A DNA stretch of 7,447 nt from Verrucomicrobiia bacterium (lineage in GTDB: Bacteria; Verrucomicrobiota; Verrucomicrobiia; JABWAM01), in the NCBI GenBank assembly GCA_013360985.1, contig JABWAM010000120.1, positions 1-7,447 of the forward strand, read 5' to 3'. Below are positions 1-6,485 of this stretch, piece by piece; position 1 is the stretch's first letter, and the number at the start of each line of letters is the position of its first letter. The translations under genes and the position numbers were made by a program. The notes beneath the pieces were generated by a model. The model did not search any database. It had not been told where the DNA came from and saw only the letters and a list, made by a program, of their open reading frames with translations.

Positions 1-636
1 GGCGGTGTTCACGAGCACGGCGTCGGCGCCCATCTCCAGGGCTTCGGCGGCCTGCGACGGCGCGCCGAGCCCGGCGTCCACGACGACGGGAACGCGCGCC
101 TGTTCGAGAATGATCGCGATTTGTGCGCGCGTCTCGATGCCGCGGTTGGAACCGATCGGAGAACCGAGCGGCATGACAGTTGCGCAGCCGGCGTCCTGGA
201 GGCGCAGGGCGAGCACAGGGTCGGCGTTGATGTAAGGGAGGACGGTGAACCCTTCCTTCACGAGGATTTCCGCCGCGGCGAGGGTTTCCACTGGATCGGG
301 GAGGAGATAACGCGGATCGGGATGGATCTCGAGCTTCACCCAGCGCGGCAGGCCGGCGGCGGCGGCGAGGCGGCAGAGGCGGACGGCGTCCTCCGCGTTC
401 ATCGCGCCCGAGGTGTTCGGCAGCACGAGGCATTTCGTCGCGTCGATGAAATCGAGGATGTTCGCGAACGGATCGCGTTGGCCGGAGAGATCGGCGCGGC
501 GGAGCGCGACGGTGACGATCTCGGCGCCGGAGGCCTCGATCGCCGCGCGCATCGCTTCGTTGGAAGAGAACTTTCCGGTGCCGAGGAGGAGGCGGGAGCG
601 GAACTCGCGGCCGGCGATGAGGAGCGGGGTAGACAT
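1..636 (-). CDS. thiG: Thiazole synthase ThiG (3' end beyond the window)
   Basis: ThiG builds the thiazole phosphate moiety of thiamin in the cytoplasm from 1-deoxy-D-xylulose 5-phosphate, dehydroglycine and the thiocarboxylate of ThiS. The frame is open for 212 residues and runs off the left edge; the family is usually about 250-260 residues, so roughly 45 are missing. The N-terminus (MSTPLLIAGREFRSRLLLGT, then GKFSS) is typical. The imine-forming lysine is very likely K101 in WVKLEIHPDPRYLLPD. NTSGAMNAEDAVR (about 74-86), PLGSPIGSNRGI (156-167) and VVDAGLGAPSQAAEALEMGA (185-204) match conserved phosphate-binding and barrel segments. The ATG at 636 starts exactly at the conserved N-terminus, but no clear Shine-Dalgarno precedes it. 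It lies 173 bp downstream of the transglutaminase-like gene on the same strand; no thiS, thiO or other thiamin gene is visible, nor a TPP riboswitch in the gap. Identification is firm. Confidence 0.96.
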   Translation of the reverse strand, partial: MSTPLLIAGREFRSRLLLGTGKFSSNEAMRAAIEASGAEIVTVALRRADLSGQRDPFANILDFIDATKCLVLPNTSGAMNAEDAVRLCRLAAAAGLPRWVKLEIHPDPRYLLPDPVETLAAAEILVKEGFTVLPYINADPVLALRLQDAGCATVMPLGSPIGSNRGIETRAQIAIILEQARVPVVVDAGLGAPSQAAEALEMGADAVLVNTA

Positions 637-809
637 AATCCGGAGGGGGCGATCAATGAGGGTCGTGGCGGGAGGAGGAAGGAGCGAGCGTCGGTGGAGA
701 AGTTTCGGAGAAGGCGAGGCGTTTGACAAATGCGGAGTCGAACGGCGGCCTTCCGACGACGGAAACGTTTCTCGGGCGCAGGAGGGCGCGGCGCGCGGCG
801 CATCCGCGG
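637..809. other. Intergenic gap upstream of thiG
   Basis: This 173-bp gap separates the transglutaminase-like gene from thiG. I see no convincing gene in it. It holds a perfect 10-bp palindrome GAAACGTTTC (762-771) and an overlapping small inverted repeat TTCCG-ACGA-CGGAA (751-764). Neither is followed by a T-run on the minus strand, so neither is a good intrinsic terminator. It should carry any separate thiG promoter, but no strong -35/-10 pair is evident. No THI-box motifs (such as CTGAGA) are found. Confidence 0.5.
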
Positions 810-818
810 TCAGCGGAT
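802..818. repeat. Short inverted repeat across the stop codon of the transglutaminase-like gene
   Basis: ATCCGC and GCGGAT flank a 5-nt loop (GGTCA on the plus strand), giving a 6-bp stem that spans the TGA stop at 810-812. It could form a small hairpin at the end of the operon mRNA. There is no T-run after it, so it is not a canonical Rho-independent terminator and could be chance in GC-rich DNA. Confidence 0.3.
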
Positions 819-2057
819 GACGCCCTGGATTCGCGCGGGCTTGCCTGCCACGCCGAAACGGTTCACGGCGCGAAATTCCCATAAGAAACGGCCGGGGCGA
901 GGCGCGAGGGGGAACTCGGCGGCCGCGCGCCGCCAGGCGCCGCCCGTTTTCCTCTCGAAGCACGCGAAGTTGGGGCAGTGCGTCCGGAGAAAGACGCGCG
1001 GCGCGCCGCCGTCGCGGAGCAACCAGAGCGCCGTGTTGTTGAGGGGCGGATGGAAGTCGCGTTCCGTCTGCGTCTCGACGACCTGGCGCGCGCGGTAGTA
1101 GCCGACGGGTTGCGTTCCGTTGATCCACGGACGGCCGGAGTTTTTTTCGTCGCGCCAGAGCAGCGCGAGGAATCGGCCTTCCTCATAAGGTTCCGTGAGG
1201 AATCGGTTGGAGAGGTAGGCGATCCCCCAGAAATAGACCGCGGGATGAAGGAAACGGCTGAAGGCGGTGCTTTCGACCGCGGGGGTCGCGCGCTCGGACC
1301 CAAACTCGTTCTCTTTCGACGCGCGCACCCGGTGATGAAGGAGGATCTCGCGACCGCCGCGGCGAAAGCTTTCGGCGCGCACATCGAGGAAGGAGAGCGG
1401 CGTCCCGGGGCGTTCGCGCCGCGAAAACCACGCGGCGTACAGGGGGTCCACGACGATCCACTTCTGGAAGTCGTCGTTCCAGATTTCGGCGATCATGTGT
1501 CCCAAAGGTTTCGGAGGCGAATCGGGGCCGACGTTAAGGATGCGCGCCGTCCAGCCGAGCGAGGCGGCGAAGAGCGCGTAGAGATAGGCGAAGTGCGAAC
1601 AGAACCAGTGGGTGTTGGTCCGCGTGATGGGATCGAGCCCCAGCCGACGAAGGAGGGCGCGCGGCGGGCGCGCGGGAAAGCGTTCGATCCGCAGGACGCG
1701 AAGGAGGTCGCGCTGGCGGTCCCAGAGCGTCGTTCCCCGAAGACAGCGGCGGACGCCGAACTTTGCGGCGAGCGCGCGAACCTCGGGTTCCGCGTGGAGG
1801 GCGTGCTGGAAAGGGTACCGGGGGCGATGCTGTGCGCCGATCCATCGCGGGCCGAGTTGGAAATGGCGTCCGCCGGCCGCGAAGGCGATCGGGCGCGCCG
1901 AGGCGACCGGCCGCCGCCAATCGGCGCGACAGGCGGGGCACGCGATCGTTTCGCTTCCCGCGGGGAAAAGGAGGAGTCGTCCGCAGCGGGGGCAGGCGGC
2001 GCGTTCCTCGTCGGGGGAGAGTTCGAGGGAGGGCGAGGGAAGGACGCCTTTTTTCAT
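810..2057 (-). CDS. Zinc-ribbon and transglutaminase-like domain protein
   Basis: The 415-residue protein has three parts. Residues 22-43 form a zinc ribbon with two knuckles, CPRC (C22, C25) and CPAC (C40, C43). The middle is a transglutaminase-like (papain-fold) domain with a plausible triad: C153 in HWFCSHFAYLY, H187 in LGHMIAEIWND and D204 in WIVVDP. The C-terminal ~100 residues (around NFACFERK and FRAVNRFGVAGKPARI) look like a beta-sandwich of the kind that often follows such domains. No signal peptide or membrane segment is visible, so it should be cytosolic. The family includes proteases, amidases and non-catalytic members; substrate and reaction are unknown. The start is the ATG at 2057, which overlaps the upstream permease stop as ATGA and has a close GGAG. 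The frame remains open further upstream, but that stretch is the permease gene in another phase. The coupling implies co-expression with the transporter. Confidence 0.85.
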   Translation of the reverse strand: MKKGVLPSPSLELSPDEERAACPRCGRLLLFPAGSETIACPACRADWRRPVASARPIAFAAGGRHFQLGPRWIGAQHRPRYPFQHALHAEPEVRALAAKFGVRRCLRGTTLWDRQRDLLRVLRIERFPARPPRALLRRLGLDPITRTNTHWFCSHFAYLYALFAASLGWTARILNVGPDSPPKPLGHMIAEIWNDDFQKWIVVDPLYAAWFSRRERPGTPLSFLDVRAESFRRGGREILLHHRVRASKENEFGSERATPAVESTAFSRFLHPAVYFWGIAYLSNRFLTEPYEEGRFLALLWRDEKNSGRPWINGTQPVGYYRARQVVETQTERDFHPPLNNTALWLLRDGGAPRVFLRTHCPNFACFERKTGGAWRRAAAEFPLAPRPGRFLWEFRAVNRFGVAGKPARIQGVIR

Positions 2058-3898
2058 TTCTCCACAGGGACGACGATGCCGCGCATGATGATGTTCTGGC
2101 AGAAGATGAACACGAGGAGGGTCGGGATGGCGGCGAGGATGAGTGCGGCGAAGATGACGGGCGCGCCGAAGCTCATCTGGAGCTGGTAGATGTAGACCAT
2201 GAGGGTCCACATGGATTCCTTCTGGCAGACGAGCAGGGCGAACATGAAGGCGCCGTAAGCGTGGGTGAAGGCGCCGAGCGCGATCACGGCGAGGATCGGC
2301 TTGGAGAGCGGCATGGTGATCGAGAAGAACATCCGCAACTCGCTCGCGCCGTCGAGGTTGGCGGATTCGTAAAGCTCGCGGGGCAGGCTGTCGAAGAATC
2401 CCTTGAGGAGGAAGATCGAGTAGCCGTTCGCAGCCGCCGGCAAAATGAGCGCGGCGAAGGTGTTGAGGAGGCCGATCTCGCGGAGCATGAGGAAGTTTGG
2501 GATCTGGGTGACCTCGCCGGGGAAGGCCATCGTCGCCATGAGGAAAAAGAGGGCTTTGTAGCCCCAACGCGGCTGGAAGCGGGAGAGGGCGTAGGCGGCC
2601 AGGGGATTGACGATGAGCGCCGTGAGGATCGCCAGGGCGCAGTAGATGATCGTGTTTTGAAAGGCGCGTCCGCGCACGGAGAGTTGGTTCCAGACGATGC
2701 GGAAGTTGCGCGTGAGGGAATCGAAGAGAACGGCGCCCTTGTTCTCCTTCAGGATTTGCCAGTCGTCGGCGAACACGGGCATTCTCGCCGCTGCGAAGGG
2801 AGCGGCCTGCGCCCCGTGCGCGCGGCGCAAGGCGTCGAGGTTGCCGCCGTATTTGTTCTCGAGGAAGGCGCGCCAGCGGAAGACGGGGCCGTCGAGGGTG
2901 ATTCCCTCGGGCCCCGGACGCGTGCCGAGGAAGGCTTCGAGATCGCTGTAGGCGACGGGAGAATCGTTTTCGCCGGGGAACATGGCGTCCTCCCATCGAG
3001 AGAGGGCGACGCGATACGCCGCATGATACGCGGCGAGGTCGCCGTAGCGGTTCCGCAGCCAGGCGCGGAAATCGGGGAGCAGAGAGGGCGCGCAGCGAAT
3101 GAAGCGGGCAGAGAGCGTCTCGCGAACAAAGTTCCACCAGTCTTCCCTCTGCCCTTTCTGGGCGGGCGGCGAGGGCGGCAGGATCACCTCGAGCAGGCTG
3201 GCGTAGCGCGTGCCCCAGCGCGCATTGAGTTTCTGAACGCCTTCCGCGCCGAGTCCGTAGCGCGGCTGGAGATAACGGCTGATGTAGGCGCCCTCAATTG
3301 GCGTGGGGCGAAAGTAGCGCGGCGGCAGTTCGTTGCGCAGCTTTTCATAGACGGCCGCGAACTGGTCTTGCTGCGGCTGGTAGCCGCGCTCGAACCAGGT
3401 CTCGACGGTGAGCGTGCTGTTCATGTCGGCCGCGGAAAGGTGCGGGAACGCCCGGGCGATCCGTTGGATGTATTTCAGGCGGACTTCGGCGATGGTCGCG
3501 CGGCCGGCGCTGTGGCCCAATTGAAGGAAGCACTTCGGCCATGAAGGCGCCTCGTGGAGAAAGGCTTTCCAATCCGCGAGGGCCGCGGGTGAAAGCTCCG
3601 GCGGCATCGGGACTTGTTCGAACGAATAGAGGGGGAGATGGGTGGCGTCCGTAAACGCGGTAAGGCTTCCCCAGTAGCGTTGCTCTTCGAACTTGCGAAA
3701 GAGCGTCAAATCGTCCGTGAGATACTTCGGGAAAATGTCGAAGTGGCGGATATCGGTTTCGCTTTTAACCGAGCCGCTCAGGAGGAGAAGGAAGGGATAG
3801 ACCATCCATGCCGCGCCCACGGTGAGGAGGAGGTAGATGACGCTGAAGAGGAGCTTTCCTCCGGGCGACCGTCGCTGGATGGTGTTGAGGATCGGCAT
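2054..3898 (-). CDS. MalG-type sugar ABC transporter permease with a large repeat-containing insert
   Basis: This is a membrane subunit of a carbohydrate-type (CUT1-like) ABC importer. It has 614 residues, about twice the usual 270-300. TM1 spans about 15-40, followed by the usual SVKSETDI segment. A hydrophilic insert of about 330 residues (65-395) follows, then the core resumes at SLTRNFRIVWNQL with the remaining membrane segments at about 413-435, 449-470, 478-500, 532-557 and 578-603. The EAA loop that docks the ATPase is intact: ELYESANLDGASE (508-520) to the P534 region. The C-terminus QNIIMRGIVVPVEK matches the MalG-side ending. By topology the insert is extra-cytoplasmic. The ATG at 3898 places a short cytoplasmic tail before TM1; no Shine-Dalgarno is apparent. 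It lies 121 bp after the fused binding protein-permease gene, its likely partner. There is no sign of frameshift: the insert is in frame and both flanks are normal permease. Confidence 0.93.
   Translation of the reverse strand: MPILNTIQRRSPGGKLLFSVIYLLLTVGAAWMVYPFLLLLSGSVKSETDIRHFDIFPKYLTDDLTLFRKFEEQRYWGSLTAFTDATHLPLYSFEQVPMPPELSPAALADWKAFLHEAPSWPKCFLQLGHSAGRATIAEVRLKYIQRIARAFPHLSAADMNSTLTVETWFERGYQPQQDQFAAVYEKLRNELPPRYFRPTPIEGAYISRYLQPRYGLGAEGVQKLNARWGTRYASLLEVILPPSPPAQKGQREDWWNFVRETLSARFIRCAPSLLPDFRAWLRNRYGDLAAYHAAYRVALSRWEDAMFPGENDSPVAYSDLEAFLGTRPGPEGITLDGPVFRWRAFLENKYGGNLDALRRAHGAQAAPFAAARMPVFADDWQILKENKGAVLFDSLTRNFRIVWNQLSVRGRAFQNTIIYCALAILTALIVNPLAAYALSRFQPRWGYKALFFLMATMAFPGEVTQIPNFLMLREIGLLNTFAALILPAAANGYSIFLLKGFFDSLPRELYESANLDGASELRMFFSITMPLSKPILAVIALGAFTHAYGAFMFALLVCQKESMWTLMVYIYQLQMSFGAPVIFAALILAAIPTLLVFIFCQNIIMRGIVVPVEK
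2714..3706 (-). repeat. Five degenerate ~68-residue protein repeats inside the MalG-type permease
   Basis: Residues 65-395 of the permease read as five units. Each has an aromatic 'F..fL..(R/K)Y(G)' mark, a following P, then a 'DW..F'-like mark. The first marks are at about residues 75 (EEQRYWGSL), 143 (RLKYIQRI), 214 (QPRYGLGAEG), 285 (RNRYGDLAAY) and 350 (ENKYGGNLDAL), spaced 68, 71, 71 and 65. The second marks are at about 109 (ADWKAFL), 178 (QDQFAAVY), 252 (EDWWNFV), 319 (SDLEAFL) and 379 (DDWQIL). Unit 2 is the most degenerate. The periodicity was found by eye and is a protein-level repeat; no DNA-level repetition was noticed. Confidence 0.65.
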
Positions 3899-4019
3899 GG
3901 CTAGGAGCGCGAGGCGGGAGACAGATCTGCAGCATCCAGGGTTCCGGCAATCCGCCCATCGAGGGAGGAGGAGGAGCTTCGCCGGCCTCCGGGGTTTTCT
4001 ATGGCTTGGGGCGCGCGGC
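3899..4019. other. Gap between the two transporter genes
   Basis: This 121-bp stretch lies between the fused binding protein-permease gene and the MalG-type permease gene, both on the minus strand. It holds a purine-rich tract (GAGGGAGGAGGAGGAGC on the plus strand) and a possible 5-bp stem with GGAGG and CCTCC arms around 3971-3991. I see no promoter, terminator or small gene that I would defend. It may allow different expression of the two transporter polypeptides. Confidence 0.45.
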
Positions 4020-6485
4020 TCATCGGTTGGCGGTACGGAACTCCACTCGGTTGAGGATGCGGAGTTGCCAGGCGGTGAACGCGAGGAGGAGGAGGCCCAC
4101 GAGCCAGGCCATCGCGGTGCCGTGGCCGAACCTCAGGAAGATGAAGCTGCGCTCGAAGATTTCGAATCCGATCACGTGCGTCGTGAGGTTCGGCCCGCCG
4201 CCGGTCATGGCGAGCACGGCGTTGCCCGAGTTGAAACCGTGGATCAGCGCCCCGACGGCGTTGATGACGAGGAGCGGTTTCATGTAGGGGAAGACGATGT
4301 AGCGGAGTTTTTTGGAGAAGCTCGCGCCGTCGATATCCGCGGCTTCGTAGAGTTCGTCGGGAATTCCCTTGAGCGCCGCGAGATAGATGATGCAGCCGGG
4401 ACCGAGGTGAGCCCAGGCGAGCGGGAAGACGACGCAGAGCATCGCGAGCGACGGCTCGGGGATCCAGTCCTGGGAAGGGAGATGAAAGAAGTGCATCAGG
4501 GCCTTGTTGAGGAGGCCGTCAGGCTCCTGCAGCCATCGTTGCGGCGGGATGCCGATCGCGCCGATGATCTGGTTGAGGATCCCGTTGGGCGCGGGATCGT
4601 AGATCGCGCGCCACATGAAGAGGATCACGACGCCCGAGACCACGGCCGGCAGATAGAAAAGGACGCGGAACAGAATTTTCCCCCAGGGGATCTCCTGGAG
4701 CATGACCGCGAGGAACATTGGCGGCAGGAAACCCAGAAGCATCCAGAGCGCGCAGAACCACGCGGCGTTGCGCAGGGCGAGCCAGAACCGGTAGTCGTAC
4801 AGGATGTCGGCGAAGTTGCTGATGCCCACCCAGATCGAGTGGCCCAACACCCGGTAGTCCTGGAAGGCCATCAGCGATCCGCGCACGAGCGGCACGTAGT
4901 GCCACATCAGGATCAGCAGCAGGGCGGGCGCGATAATCGCGAGGGCGAAACGGGTTTTGTACGCGGAAGGTCTTTCGGACTTCGGCGCCTGGCCCGCGCT
5001 GATCCAGCCGAAGACCTTCACCAAGAGATAGATGAATCCCGCGGCGACGGCCGCGGCGACGATCCAAGCGGTCGCGTTGCGTTCGCGGCGCGTCTTCTCA
5101 GGCACGTGGCCAATCATTTTTTCATTAGCCTCTCGGACCGCCGCGGTGAGATGCTCCTTGATCACGCGCCGGCGCTCTTCCTTCGTCATGCCGCTGAAGT
5201 CCGTGTAATAATTCTGCTCCAGCGGCATCGTCATCATGGTGTAGATGGACTGGCAGTTTTTTCCGTAAGGTTCGGGAATCCCGTTTACGAGCGCTTGTTC
5301 GTAGGCCTCGACGAGACCCGGAGGAGACAGGAGGGCGACCTGGGGATAGCCGAACTCGCGCAGCCACTTTGGATGGAGCATCCGGCCCGCGCCAAGTTCC
5401 ACCATGGTTTTCGTAAAGATCTTGCGCGCCTCGGCGCTGCCCAGGAAACGGATATAGGTCCAGGCGGCCTCGCGGACGCGCGGATCTTTTTGACCCGCGA
5501 AGATCCCGAGCATTGTGCTGTTCACTTCGGAACGCGACAGGCCGGTCGGCCCTTTCGGCACGCGCGCCACACCGATGATCTCGGGGTTCAACTCGCCAAG
5601 ATAGCTGCTTCCGAGGTAGCTGAAGCTCATGGCGACCTTTCCGTCGCTCCATTTTTTTCCCGCGTCGGGGGCGCGGTAGGCCAGGGAGCCGGTCGCGCCG
5701 TGGCGTGTGACCTTTTCCTTTTGGAGTTCGTCCACGAAGGCGTAGGCGGTCACCGCTTCGTCGGAATCGAAGGTGGCGCGCCATTCGCCGTTGGGAAGTT
5801 GGCGCACCGCCTCCGCGCCGGCGCTACAGAGGTAGGAATTGATCGCGGACGAGGCGTGCGAACTGACGGGGAACGCGAGCCCGTAGATGCCCTTCGACGG
5901 ATCGGCGACCCGTCGCGCGAACTCGCGGAGTTCCTCCCAGGTCTCCGGCGGACGGTTCGGGTCGAGTCCCGCGGCGGCGAAGAGGTCGCGCCGATAGATG
6001 AGCACCGTCGCCACCACCCGCTGCGGCATCGCCCAATAGTGGCGTCCTCCGGGGCCGTCGCGATAGACCACCGGCATCACGGTCTTCGGGATGCGCTCAG
6101 CGAGTTCGTCCGGCGGCATCTTTTCGATGTACGCATCCAAGGGCGCGAGGAATCCTTGGCTGATGTAGGTGTCCGAGGTGCGGAAGTTGACGGGGAGGAT
6201 GTCCGGCGCCGTTCCGCCGGCGATGGACATGAGCATCGCCGTGTCGCTGCCGCGTCCCTCGATCTGCAGGGCGGAGGTGCCGACGACGCGAATCTCCGGA
6301 TGCAACTCGCGGAAGCGCTCGATCACATGATAATCGGCGATGCCCAGGGCGCTGCTTCCTTGCCGTGTCGCGGGGCCGGCGATGCGGACGGTTACCGGGT
6401 GGTCTTGCGCCGCGGAGGCGGAGAGCAGCCCCGCGAACCCGAGCGCGGCGGTCAGCAGGCGGCGAGGAAGGGGAGACACCGCCAT
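4020..6485 (-). CDS. Fused sugar ABC solute-binding protein and MalF-type permease
   Basis: This 821-residue chain joins two subunits of an ABC importer that are normally separate. Residues 1-26 are a signal peptide (RRLL, hydrophobic core, SASAA|QDHP). About 30-450 is a type 1 extracellular solute-binding domain with family marks at HYWAMPQ (149-155), YRRDLFAAAGLD (164-175) and PETWEEL (180-186). A charged juxtamembrane stretch leads to an extra membrane helix (about 472-492) and a short cytoplasmic linker. A six-helix MalF-type permease follows (about 513-534, 575-596, 604-625, 679-705, 738-760, 789-811). The EAA loop is ELYEAADIDGAS (711-722), and LAMTGGGPN (758-766) is typical of the MalF side. 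Topology is consistent: binding domain outside, extra helix returning to the cytoplasm, normal TM1 start. I chose the ATG at 6485, overlapping the upstream stop as TGATG; a TTG three codons earlier (6494) is also in frame. Confidence 0.94.
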   Translation of the reverse strand: MAVSPLPRRLLTAALGFAGLLSASAAQDHPVTVRIAGPATRQGSSALGIADYHVIERFRELHPEIRVVGTSALQIEGRGSDTAMLMSIAGGTAPDILPVNFRTSDTYISQGFLAPLDAYIEKMPPDELAERIPKTVMPVVYRDGPGGRHYWAMPQRVVATVLIYRRDLFAAAGLDPNRPPETWEELREFARRVADPSKGIYGLAFPVSSHASSAINSYLCSAGAEAVRQLPNGEWRATFDSDEAVTAYAFVDELQKEKVTRHGATGSLAYRAPDAGKKWSDGKVAMSFSYLGSSYLGELNPEIIGVARVPKGPTGLSRSEVNSTMLGIFAGQKDPRVREAAWTYIRFLGSAEARKIFTKTMVELGAGRMLHPKWLREFGYPQVALLSPPGLVEAYEQALVNGIPEPYGKNCQSIYTMMTMPLEQNYYTDFSGMTKEERRRVIKEHLTAAVREANEKMIGHVPEKTRRERNATAWIVAAAVAAGFIYLLVKVFGWISAGQAPKSERPSAYKTRFALAIIAPALLLILMWHYVPLVRGSLMAFQDYRVLGHSIWVGISNFADILYDYRFWLALRNAAWFCALWMLLGFLPPMFLAVMLQEIPWGKILFRVLFYLPAVVSGVVILFMWRAIYDPAPNGILNQIIGAIGIPPQRWLQEPDGLLNKALMHFFHLPSQDWIPEPSLAMLCVVFPLAWAHLGPGCIIYLAALKGIPDELYEAADIDGASFSKKLRYIVFPYMKPLLVINAVGALIHGFNSGNAVLAMTGGGPNLTTHVIGFEIFERSFIFLRFGHGTAMAWLVGLLLLAFTAWQLRILNRVEFRTANR
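4449..4583 (-). repeat. Tandem duplication of a periplasmic loop in the MalF-type half
   Basis: Between the third and fourth core membrane segments of the fusion protein, the loop appears twice in a row. Copy one, residues 635-656, begins GILNQ and ends PPQRWLQEPD. Copy two, residues 657-679, begins GLLNK and ends PSQDWIPEPS. They share the pattern G-(I/L)-L-N-(Q/K)-x(6-7)-(I/L)-P-x-Q-x-W-(L/I)-x-E-P. Related permeases usually have one such 'GxiN..L......WL.dP' loop here, so this looks like an old in-frame duplication. Confidence 0.7.

Noticed and set aside
399..803. A small minus-strand open frame over the start of thiG
   Set aside because: Out of phase with thiG and made mostly of R, P, S and A; its overlap with the well-conserved ThiG N-terminus makes it a shadow.
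637..809. A thiS gene or a TPP riboswitch ahead of thiG
   Set aside because: No frame ends in the GG characteristic of ThiS with a ubiquitin-like sequence, and the conserved TPP riboswitch motifs were not found.
802..818. Rho-independent terminator after the transglutaminase-like gene
   Set aside because: The stem is only 6 bp and no T-run follows on the minus strand; kept only as an inverted repeat.
2058..3137. N-terminal extension of the transglutaminase-like protein by 360 residues
   Set aside because: The frame is open upstream of 2057, but the extension is arginine- and proline-rich shadow of the permease gene. The ATG at 2057 with GGAG and ATGA overlap is a much better start.
1763..3544. 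A 593-codon open frame on the plus strand
   Set aside because: It is antisense to the permease and transglutaminase-like genes and has low-complexity charged composition without motifs; a shadow frame.
2054..3898. The permease insert as a separate gene or mobile insertion
   Set aside because: The frame is continuous through both junctions, composition by eye matches the neighbours, and no inverted terminal repeats or target duplications were seen at the edges.
3765..3959. A 64-codon minus-strand frame crossing the start of the MalG-type permease
   Set aside because: It overlaps the true permease start in another phase, has biased H/P/R composition and no motif.
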